From: Mycolicibacterium agri | GTDB taxonomy: Bacteria > Actinomycetota > Actinomycetes > Mycobacteriales > Mycobacteriaceae | Length of the DNA: 64,000 nt | Reading direction: 5' to 3' | Assembly (NCBI RefSeq): GCF_002553505.1 | Contig: NZ_PDCP01000013.1 | Location: 56,421-120,420, forward strand | In this document: positions 40,301-48,511 of the stretch, piece by piece | Layout of the letters: every line of letters begins with the position of its first letter | How positions within the stretch are numbered: position 1 is the stretch's first letter | Translations under genes and position numbers: made by a program | Notes under the pieces: model-generated | Told to the model about the DNA's origin: nothing | Seen by the model: the letters and a program-made list of their open reading frames with translations, nothing else | The model's database searches: none

Positions 40301-40531
40301 CAGAAACGGCCACAACACCGTCGTCGCGCCGAACGCCGCCAGGTCCGCACCGGCGGGAAGTCTTGTCTCCCAAGCAGTTTCGATCCGCGCGACGTCGTCG
40401 ACGTTGACGAACGTGAAGACGATCCCGATCAGCAGGTAGGGAATCGACAGCCACATCGCGGTCTCGATGATCGCTTCGACGCTCACCTTTCGGCTGAGCA
40501 TTCGACGCAGACCGGTCAGCATGGCCGTCAC
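40271..40531 (-). CDS. Small membrane protein, paralogue of the gene at 41385
   Basis: 86 aa (starting GTG 40531 in a GTGA overlap with the MpaB-like gene; ATG 40522 is an alternative). Hydrophobic helices at about residues 20-42 and 64-83, with the pattern IExxMWLSIPYLLIG and C-terminal WPFLLLGHEICMA. The second small protein of this operon (41385) shares IPYLxIG, a charged D-rich middle and WPxLL....CMA, so they form one family that brackets the MpaB gene. No known domain. Confidence 0.72.
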   Translation of the reverse strand: MTAMLTGLRRMLSRKVSVEAIIETAMWLSIPYLLIGIVFTFVNVDDVARIETAWETRLPAGADLAAFGATTVLWPFLLLGHEICMA

Positions 40532-41388
40532 ACCAAGCTGCTGCGCGCGCGGACCCGCCGCCGCACGTCGGCCAGCAGGATGTGGCTGCCGCCCTGCCGG
40601 ATGAACACCGGTATGAAGCGGTTGACGAACGCCACGAAAAGAAACAGCCATTCGAACAGGCGCTGCCTGCCCGGTCCCCATCGCACACCCAAGGCGTCAC
40701 GGAACACCGGGGCGAGAAAACCGATCGTGAGGAATTTCAACAGCGGCCGGAACGGCAGTCCGACAAGGGGATTGATCATCTTGAGGTTGATCAATTCCAT
40801 CAGGTAGTCGCGCACGGACGGGTCGATGGCGACCTGCTTGCACGCCTCATCCCAGTAGGCGTCGAAATCGGCGCGGGTCGGCGGCCACTGATCCTCGGTC
40901 ACCTGCAGCGTCGTGCCGAGCGTCCATGACGAGCGATAGAACCGCTGGGCCTGCTCCGGTGTCATCTCGCCGCGCAGCAGCGTGTAGGTGTCTTCCAGCC
41001 CGACGAAAAGGCATGCGGCCACCCACATCTGCAGGTCTCGGTCGAATGCGTTGTAGCGCACCGGGCTTCGCGGAGTGGAGATCACCTGGCGGTGTGCCTC
41101 GTCGACCGCCTCGCGGAAGGCGGCGCGGTCCTCGTCGGTGCCGAACACCGCGACGGCCAGGTACTGCGAGGTCGTGCGCAGGCGCTTCCAGGGGTGCTTG
41201 AGGATGCTTCCGGAGTCGACCTTGCTCTCCGCGACGCCGTAACCGACGCCGGGCCGCGCCAACTGCATGACGACATTGGCCGCCGCGGCCGCGAACGACC
41301 AGAAGTCCATCGCGTCCTTGACCGAGAGCTCGGCGTCGGGATCCCAGCGCGCCGTGCGCCTCGTGACCGAGATGCGGGTTTCGGTCAT
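40528..41388 (-). CDS. Oxygenase MpaB-family (DUF2236) protein
   Basis: 286 aa. DUF2236 features are WSFAAAAANVVMQLARPGVGYGVAES, AFDRDLQMWVAACLFVGLED, TLGTTLQVTEDQWPPTRADFDAYWDEA and MINPLVGLPFRPLLKFL. MpaB-type and latex-clearing enzymes are heme oxygenases; heme-ligand identity cannot be fixed by eye. A C-terminal basic stretch ends RRRVRARSSLV. ATG 41388 overlaps the preceding small gene stop (ATGA), and its stop overlaps the following gene (GTGA): three tightly coupled genes in one operon. Substrate probably hydrophobic; unknown. Confidence 0.82.
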   Translation of the reverse strand: MTETRISVTRRTARWDPDAELSVKDAMDFWSFAAAAANVVMQLARPGVGYGVAESKVDSGSILKHPWKRLRTTSQYLAVAVFGTDEDRAAFREAVDEAHRQVISTPRSPVRYNAFDRDLQMWVAACLFVGLEDTYTLLRGEMTPEQAQRFYRSSWTLGTTLQVTEDQWPPTRADFDAYWDEACKQVAIDPSVRDYLMELINLKMINPLVGLPFRPLLKFLTIGFLAPVFRDALGVRWGPGRQRLFEWLFLFVAFVNRFIPVFIRQGGSHILLADVRRRVRARSSLV

Positions 41389-41609
41389 GCCATGCACACA
41401 TCCGAAAACAGCAGCACGGGCCAACTCACGATCGACCCGAGAAACGACACCAGTCGATCGACGTCGCTCATGTCGTCCAGGTGGTCGGTGTGCGTCAACG
41501 ACCAGATCACCCCGATCACCAGGTAGGGGATGGCGGCGAGCACCGCCGTCCCGATCCATTCGGCAATCGTCATGTCGAAGCCGAGAAACTTGCGCAGCGT
41601 CGCGAGCAC
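41385..41609 (-). CDS. Small membrane protein, first gene of the MpaB operon
   Basis: 74 aa, GTG 41609 directly after AGGAGG, so it is either leaderless-like or uses that sequence. Two helices (about residues 16-38 and 54-72). Shared pattern with the gene at 40271: MLxxLRxxL at the N-terminus, AIPYLVIG, and WPVLLFSDVCMA. Both flank the MpaB-like enzyme, so they may anchor or supply electrons to it; this is inference. Confidence 0.7.
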   Translation of the reverse strand: MLATLRKFLGFDMTIAEWIGTAVLAAIPYLVIGVIWSLTHTDHLDDMSDVDRLVSFLGSIVSWPVLLFSDVCMA

Positions 41610-41732
41610 CCTCCTATGTTAATGAGCATTCCGCGCTGGGCAGGGCGTTTAGCAACATCGTGACGATGTCCTAATTTGTGGGGTACATGGCGTAGACGAC
41701 ATGGGCGGCGGTGGCGAACACTTATCAGCGTG

Positions 41733-42704
41733 ATGCGATCGGTGGTGATCCTCGGCTATCCCGGCATCCAGGCGCTCGACGTCGTCGGGCCGTTCGACGT
41801 GTTCACCGCCGCGACGCTGAACCTCGCAGCCACCGGACGCCCCGACGACGGATACGCGGTGACGCTCGCGGCGGCAGGCGGCGGCACCGTCACCACCGGA
41901 ACCGGGCTCGCGCTCGTCGCCGAACCGTTGCCCGCGCCCGACGGCGGCATCGACACGGTGGTGCTGCCCGGCGGCTGGGGCGTCGACGACGCCCGCAAGA
42001 ACCCCGACGTCGTCGACTGGGTCAAGGCCGTCGCGGGCAGCGCGAGACGCATCGTCACCGTCTGCACGGGCACCTTCCTGGCCGCGCAGGCCGGGCTGCT
42101 CGACGGCTGCCGGGCCACCACGCACTGGGCGTACGCCAATCGGCTGGCCCGGGAATTCCCGTCGGTGACAGTGGATTCCGACCCGATCTTCGTACGTAGT
42201 TCGCCAACGGTGTGGACCGCGGCCGGCGTCACAGCGGGCATCGACCTCGCGCTGTCGCTGGTCGAGGAGGACCACGGCACAGAGGTCGCGCAGACCGTCG
42301 CACGCTACCTGGTGCTGTACCTGCGTCGGCCCGGCGGGCAGAGCCAATTCGCCGCCCCGGTGTGGATGCCCCGCGCGAAACGCCCGACGATCCGCGACAT
42401 TCAAGAGGCCATCGAGGCCGAACCCGGTGCAGCGCACAGCATCCCGGAACTGGCACGCCGCGCGGCGATGAGCCCGCGGCATTTCACCCGCGTCTTCACC
42501 GAGGAAGTCGGCGAAGCGCCGGGTGCCTACGTCGAACGCATCCGCACCGAGGCTGCCCGTCGACAACTGGAGGAGACGGATGACACCGTCACCGTCATCG
42601 CGGGCCGCTGTGGCTTCGGTACCGCTGAAACACTGCGCCGCAATTTCGTTCGGCGGCTGGGCATCTCGCCCGACCAATACCGCAAGGCCTTCGCCTTCGC
42701 CTAG
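41733..42704 (+). CDS. GlxA-type transcriptional regulator (DJ-1/PfpI + AraC)
   Basis: 323 aa. N-terminal DJ-1/PfpI-like domain (RSVVILGYPGIQALDVVGPFDVF, TVCTGTFLAAQAGLLDG carrying Cys) and C-terminal AraC HTH (SIPELARRAAMSPRHFTRVF and TVIAGRCGFGTAETLRRNF). ATG 41733 is used; the frame to 41676 is likely untranslated. It lies 22 bp from the DJ-1-like gene, which it probably controls. Ligand unknown. Confidence 0.88.
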   Translation: MRSVVILGYPGIQALDVVGPFDVFTAATLNLAATGRPDDGYAVTLAAAGGGTVTTGTGLALVAEPLPAPDGGIDTVVLPGGWGVDDARKNPDVVDWVKAVAGSARRIVTVCTGTFLAAQAGLLDGCRATTHWAYANRLAREFPSVTVDSDPIFVRSSPTVWTAAGVTAGIDLALSLVEEDHGTEVAQTVARYLVLYLRRPGGQSQFAAPVWMPRAKRPTIRDIQEAIEAEPGAAHSIPELARRAAMSPRHFTRVFTEEVGEAPGAYVERIRTEAARRQLEETDDTVTVIAGRCGFGTAETLRRNFVRRLGISPDQYRKAFAFA

Positions 42705-42726
42705 CGGAGGTTAGAGGAGAATTCGC

Positions 42727-43464
42727 ATGCAGATCGCCATCGTGATGTACCCGGGCTTCACCGCGCTGGACTTCATCGGCCCCTACGAGAGCCTGCGCTG
42801 GTTGCCCGACGCCGAAGTGCGGTTCGTGTGGCATCAGCCGGGTCCGGTCACGGCCGACTCCGGCGTGCTCGTCATCGGCGCCACCCATTCGTTCGACGAA
42901 ACCCCGTCGCCCGACATCATTCTGGTGCCCGGCGGCATGACGACGCTGGAGCATGCCCGCGACGAGAAGGTGCTCGACTGGCTGCGCCGCGCGCACGAGA
43001 CCGCGACCTGGACGACGTCGGTGTGCTCGGGCTCGGTGCTGCTTGCGGCGGCGGGTCTGCTGAAGGGCAAGCGGGCCACCTCGCACTGGGCGGCGCTGTC
43101 GGCGCTGAAGGCCCTCGGCGTCACCGCTGTCGGCGACGAACGCATCGTGCACCAGGGTGAGATCGTCACCGCCGCGGGTGTGTCGGCAGGCATCGACCTC
43201 GGGCTGTGGCTCGTCGGCGAGATCTCCGGCGAGAACCGCGCCAAGGCAATTCAACTGTCCATCGAGTACGACCCGCAGCCGCCGTTCGACTCCGGCCACA
43301 TGTCGAAGGCGTCGGCGGCCAGCAAGGCGATGGCCACCGCGTTCATGTCGAAGGATCTGGTCAAGCCCAAGCAGCTGAAGGCCGCGACGGGCCTGATGTG
43401 GGACCACGCCATCGAGCGCGCCCGCGCCAAGCGCCGCCGCGGCCGCAAGGCGGTTTCGGCGTGA
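42727..43464 (+). CDS. DJ-1/PfpI-family protein (isonitrile hydratase-like)
   Basis: 245 aa. FTALDFIGPYESLRW, ILVPGGMTTLEHA, TSVCSGSVLLAAAGLLKGK with the nucleophile-elbow Cys, and ATSHWAAL match the isonitrile hydratase branch of the DJ-1 superfamily. A long basic C-terminal tail (RARAKRRRGRKAVSA) is present. ATG 42727 with AGGAG 8 nt upstream. The stop lies inside a degenerate palindrome (43451-43501). It is likely the target of the upstream GlxA-type regulator. Confidence 0.84.
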   Translation: MQIAIVMYPGFTALDFIGPYESLRWLPDAEVRFVWHQPGPVTADSGVLVIGATHSFDETPSPDIILVPGGMTTLEHARDEKVLDWLRRAHETATWTTSVCSGSVLLAAAGLLKGKRATSHWAALSALKALGVTAVGDERIVHQGEIVTAAGVSAGIDLGLWLVGEISGENRAKAIQLSIEYDPQPPFDSGHMSKASAASKAMATAFMSKDLVKPKQLKAATGLMWDHAIERARAKRRRGRKAVSA

Positions 43465-43501
43465 ACAGTGTCGCTCAGCGATACAAACCGCGCCGAGATC
43501 G
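43451..43501. repeat. Family A-like degenerate palindrome (copy 5)
   Basis: GCGGTTTCGGCGTG at the left resembles the reverse complement of the right arm (CGCGCCGAGATCGC), with 11 of 14 positions agreeing; the centre GTGTCGCTCAGCGATAC is itself near-palindromic. It separates the convergent DJ-1 and monooxygenase stops just as copy 2 does, so it is probably a decayed member of family A. Confidence 0.45.
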
Positions 43502-44665
43502 CTAAAGCTGGAAATCGTCGCGCAGCGCGCGCGTCAGCACGGCGTCTCCGACGGGTCGCCAGTTCATCGCCCTCATCGCGGCGTTGCGCAGCCAGATGCC
43601 CCACGCCGTGCGCGCGGCGAAGAACGCTATGAATTTGGTTGCGCCGTCCTGCTTTTTCTCGATGAAGCGGTGCAGCCGCGACTCGTAGGCCTGAAAGGCC
43701 GAGGCCAGGTCGTTGTCGGTGCGGGCGAGTTCACCGGCTAGCACGTATGCCTCCACCAACGCCAGTCCGGTGCCCTCCCCGGCGAGCAGTGACACGCACG
43801 CCGCGGCATCACCGATCAGCGCCACCCGTCCCGCCGTCCAGCGATTCATCCGGATCTGGCTGACCACGTCGATGTAGATGTCGTCCACATCGTCGAGTGC
43901 GGCGAGGATCTGCGGCGCCTCCCAGCCCGCGTCGCTGAACTGGTTTCGCAGCAACGCCTTGCCGTCGTCGAGGGTGGTGGGGATGGTCGGTGTCGACGAT
44001 CGGAAGATGAACAGCACGAGAGTGCGGTCGTCGTTCATCGAGAACCGCCCGATCTGGCGGCCGGGCAGGTTGTGGGTGACGTAGACGAGCTCGTCGCGCG
44101 GGCGGTAGTCGTCGAGCACGCAGGCCGCAACCTGACAGCCCAGATAGCGCGCGAATTGAGACTCCGGCCCGAACACGAGTTCCCGCACCGTCGAATGCAG
44201 GCCGTCGGCGCCGACGACCATGTCGAACTCGCGTGGACGGCCGTGCCGGAACGTGACCGACACCCCGTCGGAGTGATCCTCGAGTGACGTGATCGAATCG
44301 GAATAGATTGTCTCGGCGTCGTTTTCGATTGTCCGATAGATGATCTCCGCTAGATCGCCGCGGGCGACGCTGGTGTAGCGCTCGCCGAGCGTGCGCCGGA
44401 TCGCGCCGGTGTCGAAGCGCGCGAGGATGCGACCGTCGCCGCCGACCGAGCGCAGTTCGTTGACGCGGTAGCCGACCTTGGTGATGTCGTCGATGACGCC
44501 CATCTTCTCGGCGATGTCGTAGCCCAGGCCCCAGAAGTCGACGATGTAGCCGCCGGTGCGGAACGTGGGGGCCGCTTCGATCAGCGTGACGTCGTGGCCG
44601 GCTCGCCGCATCCAGTAGGCGAATGCGGGTCCTGCGACACCGGCTCCGCTGATCGCGACTCTCAT
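43502..44665 (-). CDS. FAD-dependent monooxygenase (PHBH/UbiH-like)
   Basis: 387 aa. FAD motif GAGVAGPAFAYWMRRAGHD, the central DG motif GADGLHSTVREL and GDAAACVSLLAGEGTGLALV complete the aromatic-hydroxylase fold. A short C-terminal extension (about 50 residues) is present. ATG 44665 is preferred; GTG 44674 is possible. Divergent from bpoC across a palindromic repeat. Substrate unknown, probably aromatic or polyketide-like. Confidence 0.88.
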   Translation of the reverse strand: MRVAISGAGVAGPAFAYWMRRAGHDVTLIEAAPTFRTGGYIVDFWGLGYDIAEKMGVIDDITKVGYRVNELRSVGGDGRILARFDTGAIRRTLGERYTSVARGDLAEIIYRTIENDAETIYSDSITSLEDHSDGVSVTFRHGRPREFDMVVGADGLHSTVRELVFGPESQFARYLGCQVAACVLDDYRPRDELVYVTHNLPGRQIGRFSMNDDRTLVLFIFRSSTPTIPTTLDDGKALLRNQFSDAGWEAPQILAALDDVDDIYIDVVSQIRMNRWTAGRVALIGDAAACVSLLAGEGTGLALVEAYVLAGELARTDNDLASAFQAYESRLHRFIEKKQDGATKFIAFFAARTAWGIWLRNAAMRAMNWRPVGDAVLTRALRDDFQL

Positions 44666-44678
44666 TCCCGCCACAGTA

Positions 44679-44729
44679 CGATTTCGGCGCGCTCAGCGGC
44701 GCGGAGCGCACGTTAGCGCGCCGAAATCG
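44679..44729. repeat. Family A palindromic repeat, copy 4
   Basis: CGATTTCGGCGCGCT (44679-44693) pairs with its exact complement (44715-44729); the loop has CGGCGCGGAGCGCAC. Unlike the other copies, it lies between divergent genes (monooxygenase 44665 and bpoC 44749), so it is in the promoter gap and cannot be only a terminator. Confidence 0.85.
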
Positions 44730-44748
44730 CTTTAGTAGCGTCGTCGGG

Positions 44749-45525
44749 GTGAACCTCGCTTACGACGATCGTGGCAACGGCGACCCGGTGCTGTTCATCG
44801 CGGGTCGCGGGGGAGCGGGCCGCACCTGGCATCTGCACCAGGTCCCGGAGTTCCTGCGGGCCGGTTACCGGACGATCACGTTCGACAACCGCGGCATCGG
44901 CGCCACCGAGCAGGCCGACGGCTTCGGCATCGAGCAGATGGTCGCCGACACCGCGGCGCTGATCGAGAAACTCGACGCCGCGCCCGCCCGCATCATGGCC
45001 GTGTCGATGGGCTCGTTCATCGCCCAGGAGCTCATGGTGGCCCGCCCCGAGCTGGTGCGGTCTGCAGTGCTGATGGCCACCCGCGGCCGCCACGACCGCA
45101 TCCGCGACTTCTTCCGCATCGCCGAGCGCGACCTGGACGCGTCTGGCATCGAGCTGCCGCCCACCTTCGACGCCAAGATCCGGCTGCTGGAGAGCTTCTC
45201 GCCGAAGACGCTCAACGACGACAACGCCATCCGCGACTGGATCGACATGTTCACCATGTGGCCCACCAAACCGACGCCGGGGCTGCGGGCCCAGCTGGAG
45301 GTCGGGCCGCAGGAGAACCGGCTGCCGGCCTACCGCAGCATCACGGCCCCGGCGCTGGTCATCGGGTTCGCCGACGACATCGTGCTGCCGCCGCACCTGG
45401 GCCGCGAGGTCGCCGAGGCCATGCCGAACGGGCGCTATCTGGAGATTCCCGACACCGGCCATCTCGGATTCTTCGAAAAACCGCAGGTGGTCAACGCGGC
45501 GGCCCTGGAGTTTTTCGCCGAATAG
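44749..45525 (+). CDS. bpoC: Alpha/beta hydrolase BpoC, candidate MenH
   Basis: 258 aa alpha/beta hydrolase. Nucleophile AVSMGSFIAQ, acid region in IGFADDIVLPP, His in DTGHLGFFEKP. The neighbour genes are menC (same strand, 4.4 kb away) and menD immediately downstream (9 bp gap). M. tuberculosis BpoC is annotated as a non-heme haloperoxidase-like protein, but the missing MenH activity (SHCHC synthase) is also an alpha/beta hydrolase, so context makes BpoC the best candidate. GTG 44749 follows the palindromic repeat by 20 bp. Confidence 0.82.
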   Translation: MNLAYDDRGNGDPVLFIAGRGGAGRTWHLHQVPEFLRAGYRTITFDNRGIGATEQADGFGIEQMVADTAALIEKLDAAPARIMAVSMGSFIAQELMVARPELVRSAVLMATRGRHDRIRDFFRIAERDLDASGIELPPTFDAKIRLLESFSPKTLNDDNAIRDWIDMFTMWPTKPTPGLRAQLEVGPQENRLPAYRSITAPALVIGFADDIVLPPHLGREVAEAMPNGRYLEIPDTGHLGFFEKPQVVNAAALEFFAE

Positions 45526-45534
45526 GCTGTAGTG

Positions 45535-47175
45535 GTGAACCCGTCCACTGCGCAGGCGCGCGTCGTCGTCGACGAACTGATTCGCGGCGGCGTGCGCGAC
45601 GTCGTGCTGTGCCCTGGGTCGCGCAATGCGCCGCTGGCGTTCGCGCTGCACGACGCCGACCGCGCCGGCCGGATCCGGCTGCACGTGCGCATCGACGAGC
45701 GCACCGCGGGTTACCTCGCGATCGGTCTCGCGGTGGCCGAAGGGGCCCCGGTGTGCGTGGCGATGACGTCGGGCACCGCGGTGGCCAACCTCGGCCCCGC
45801 CGTCGTGGAGGCCAACTATGCGCGGGTGCCGCTGATCGTGCTGTCGGCCAACCGGCCATACGAGCTGCTGGGCACCGGCGCCAACCAGACCTTCGAACAG
45901 CTCGGGTACTTCGGCACCCAGGTGCGGGCCAACATCAGCCTCGGCCTCGCGGAAGAGGCGCCGGAGCGGATGGACGAGCTCAACGCCCAATGGCGGTCGG
46001 CGACGTGCCGAGTGTTGGTGGCCGCCACCGGTGCTCGCACGGCGAACGCGGGTCCCGTGCAGTTCGACATCCCGCTGCGCGAGCCGCTGGTGCCCGACTC
46101 CGAAACGGGCTCGGCGCAGCCCTACGCGCCGGAGGGCAGGCCGGGCGGCAAGCCGTGGACCTACACCCCGCCGGTGACGTTCGACCAGCCGCTCGACATC
46201 GACCTGACGCAGGACACGATCGTCATCGCCGGGCACGGCGCGGGCAGGCATCCGAACCTCGCGGGGCTGCCGACGGTTGCCGAGCCGACCGCGCCGCCCG
46301 CGGACAACCCGCTGCATCCGCTGGCGCTGCCGCTGCTGCGCCCGCAGCAGGTGATCATGCTGGGCCGCCCGACGCTGCACCGGCCGGTGTCGGCGCTGCT
46401 GGCCGACCCGTCGGTGCCGGTGTACGCGCTGACCACCGGCCCGCGTTGGCCCGATGTGTCGGGAAACTCGCAGGCCACCGGCACCCGCGCGGTGACCAGC
46501 GGCGAGCCGAACCCGGCGTGGCTGCGCCGCTGCGCCGCGGTCAACGAGCACGCCTACAACGCGGTGCGCAGCCAGCTGGCGGCCCATCCGCTGACGACGG
46601 GGCTGCACGTGGCCGCCGCGGTGGCCGACGCGCTGCGGCCGGGTGACCAGCTGGTGCTCGGCGCGTCCAACCCGGTGCGGGATGCGGCCCTGGTCGGGCT
46701 GCACACCCACCACATCAAGGTGCGCTCCAACCGCGGGGTGGCAGGCATCGACGGCACCGTCTCGACGGCCATCGGCGCTGCGCTCGCGCACGACCTGACC
46801 GGCGGGCGGACCGTCGCGCTGATCGGCGACCTGACGTTCGTGCACGACAGCTCGGGCCTGTTGATCGGGCCGACGGAGCCGACGCCGCGCAACCTGACGA
46901 TCGTGGTGTCCAACGACAACGGCGGCGGCATCTTCGAGCTGCTCGAGCAGGGCGACCCGCGGTTCTCCGATGTGTCGTCGCGGATCTTCGGCACCCCGCA
47001 CGACGTCGACGTCGGCGCGTTGTGCCGCGCCTATCACGTGGAAAGCCGGCAGATCGAGGTCGGGGATTTGGGGGCCGCCCTCGACGAGCCGTTCGAAGGC
47101 ATGCGGGTGCTGGAGGTGAAGGCGGACCGGTCGTCGTTGCGCGCGCTGCACGCGTCGATCAAGGCGGCGCTGTGA
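45535..47175 (+). CDS. menD: 2-succinyl-5-enolpyruvyl-6-hydroxy-3-cyclohexene-1-carboxylate synthase MenD
   Basis: 546 aa ThDP-dependent enzyme, first committed step after isochorismate. N-terminus [19 protein letters not shown] matches mycobacterial MenD. Catalytic Glu lies in [12 protein letters not shown], and ThDP/Mg motif [11 protein letters not shown]... [16 protein letters not shown] follows. GTG 45535 (second of two adjacent GTGs) gives the expected start. The stop overlaps the next start (GTGA). Cofactor: thiamine diphosphate and Mg2+. Cytosolic. Confidence 0.96.
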   Translation: MNPSTAQARVVVDELIRGGVRDVVLCPGSRNAPLAFALHDADRAGRIRLHVRIDERTAGYLAIGLAVAEGAPVCVAMTSGTAVANLGPAVVEANYARVPLIVLSANRPYELLGTGANQTFEQLGYFGTQVRANISLGLAEEAPERMDELNAQWRSATCRVLVAATGARTANAGPVQFDIPLREPLVPDSETGSAQPYAPEGRPGGKPWTYTPPVTFDQPLDIDLTQDTIVIAGHGAGRHPNLAGLPTVAEPTAPPADNPLHPLALPLLRPQQVIMLGRPTLHRPVSALLADPSVPVYALTTGPRWPDVSGNSQATGTRAVTSGEPNPAWLRRCAAVNEHAYNAVRSQLAAHPLTTGLHVAAAVADALRPGDQLVLGASNPVRDAALVGLHTHHIKVRSNRGVAGIDGTVSTAIGAALAHDLTGGRTVALIGDLTFVHDSSGLLIGPTEPTPRNLTIVVSNDNGGGIFELLEQGDPRFSDVSSRIFGTPHDVDVGALCRAYHVESRQIEVGDLGAALDEPFEGMRVLEVKADRSSLRALHASIKAAL

Positions 47176-47714
47176 TCAAGCGCTTCACGGCGTGGGTCAA
47201 AGGCGTTGTCACGCTATTGATTCCGCACCTGTATGGCCAGCCCGGCGAAACCCGCACCGAACGCATCTTCCGGCGCATCCGCATCGGCGTCGTCATCGCG
47301 GCTTGCCTGGTGACGTTGCAGTCGCTGCTGCTCGTACTCGGCGCGTGGCGCAACGACCGGCAGATCGAACACAACATGGGCGTGGCCGCCGCCGAGGTGC
47401 TCAGCGCAGGGCCGCGACGTTCCACGATCGAGTTCGTCACGCCGGACCGCGTCACGTATCGGCCCGAGTTGGGTGTGCTGTATCCCTCCGAATTGGACAC
47501 GGGGATGCGGATTTACGTCGAGTACGACAAGAACAATCCCGACCTGGTGCGGGTGCAGGACCGCAACGCGGCGCTGGCGATCATCCCGGCAGGCTCGATC
47601 GCTGTGGTGGGCTGGCTGATCGCCGCGGCGGCGTTGACGGGGTTGGTGTTTCTGGAACGACGGCTGACGCGTCAGGCCGACGACATCAAGGTGTCGAGCC
47701 AGTCGTCGTCTTGA
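47172..47714 (+). CDS. DUF3592-like membrane protein (Rv0556-like)
   Basis: 180 aa with hydrophobic helices at about residues 36-59 and 138-159, bracketing a soluble domain ([35 protein letters not shown]) resembling DUF3592 of unknown function. GTG 47172 is in a GTGA overlap with menD. The 3' end overlaps the convergent DsbA-like gene by 43 bp, a long antiparallel overlap. It may be a small accessory protein of the menD operon. Confidence 0.78.
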   Translation: MIKRFTAWVKGVVTLLIPHLYGQPGETRTERIFRRIRIGVVIAACLVTLQSLLLVLGAWRNDRQIEHNMGVAAAEVLSAGPRRSTIEFVTPDRVTYRPELGVLYPSELDTGMRIYVEYDKNNPDLVRVQDRNAALAIIPAGSIAVVGWLIAAAALTGLVFLERRLTRQADDIKVSSQSSS

Positions 47715-48379
47715 ATGTTGATTTTCTCTTGCATGTCGAGGTCGTAAACCGTTGGGGTGCCGGTGGTTATCGGGTCCACGCCGATCAGCGCCCCGTAGTT
47801 GAAGATGGCGGCCTCCGCGATGTCGACGTTCGGCGCGACTTCGCCGTCGCCGATCTGGGCTGCCACGTCGTCGGGCATACCGGCGGCCTTGGCCATGTCT
47901 GCCATGTCAGCGTCGCTCGGCCCAGGCCCACCGGGATCCTGGTTGGCCCATAGTTCTTGCACGAACCGCTGGAACTCCGGGCCCGTCGCGAAGTCGCCGT
48001 CGGCGGCTTCCGCGGGTACGCCGACGGCGAGGAACATCGCGTTGGCCACCCGCGCGGAATGCCCGTCGGTGTAGCCCTCGTCGAGGAACGTCAACGGCCG
48101 ATACGTGACGGCGAGCTGGCCGAGGTTGATGTAGCGGTGGATGTCGTCGCCGAACTCGGCCTGGAAATCGGCGCAGTGCGTGCACTGCGGCTCGGTGTAC
48201 ACCTCGAGCTGCACGGGGGCGTCGGGGTACCCGGCGACGATGCCCGAGCCGTCCTCGCTCAACCCCAGCGGAGGCTGCCGCAGATCCTGCACCGCGGTGC
48301 CGGTGACCTCGGTGGTGCAGCCCGCCGCGGCGAGCAGCACGGCTGCTGCCGCGGCCACCACCGCACGAGGTAATCGCAT
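47672..48379 (-). CDS. DsbA-family thioredoxin-fold lipoprotein
   Basis: 235 aa. Lipobox LLAAAGC with acylated Cys (about residue 20) after a hydrophobic signal sequence. A thioredoxin-like domain follows with active-site PQCTHCADF (CxxC) and the family cis-Pro region near TGTPTVYDLDM. Probably an extracytoplasmic disulfide oxidoreductase or isomerase anchored to the membrane. ATG 48379. Its 3' end shares 43 bp with the Rv0556-like gene on the other strand. Confidence 0.85.
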   Translation of the reverse strand: MRLPRAVVAAAAAVLLAAAGCTTEVTGTAVQDLRQPPLGLSEDGSGIVAGYPDAPVQLEVYTEPQCTHCADFQAEFGDDIHRYINLGQLAVTYRPLTFLDEGYTDGHSARVANAMFLAVGVPAEAADGDFATGPEFQRFVQELWANQDPGGPGPSDADMADMAKAAGMPDDVAAQIGDGEVAPNVDIAEAAIFNYGALIGVDPITTGTPTVYDLDMQEKINIQDDDWLDTLMSSA

Positions 48380-48511
48380 GTCAACCGCCCTTCCCTGGTG
48401 CGCAGAATACCGCCGAAGCGGGTCGATGTTCCGGCTGCCGGGCACGAGAACTTTATGTGCCGGATGCCCCGTCGCAACCTCGGGGACAGCCGGCGATGAA
48501 ACCCTTGCGGT

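Noticed and set aside
44713..47151. An 812-codon minus-strand frame opposite bpoC and menD
   Set aside because: Low-complexity His/Arg/Gly-rich translation with no motif, fully antisense to two certain genes.
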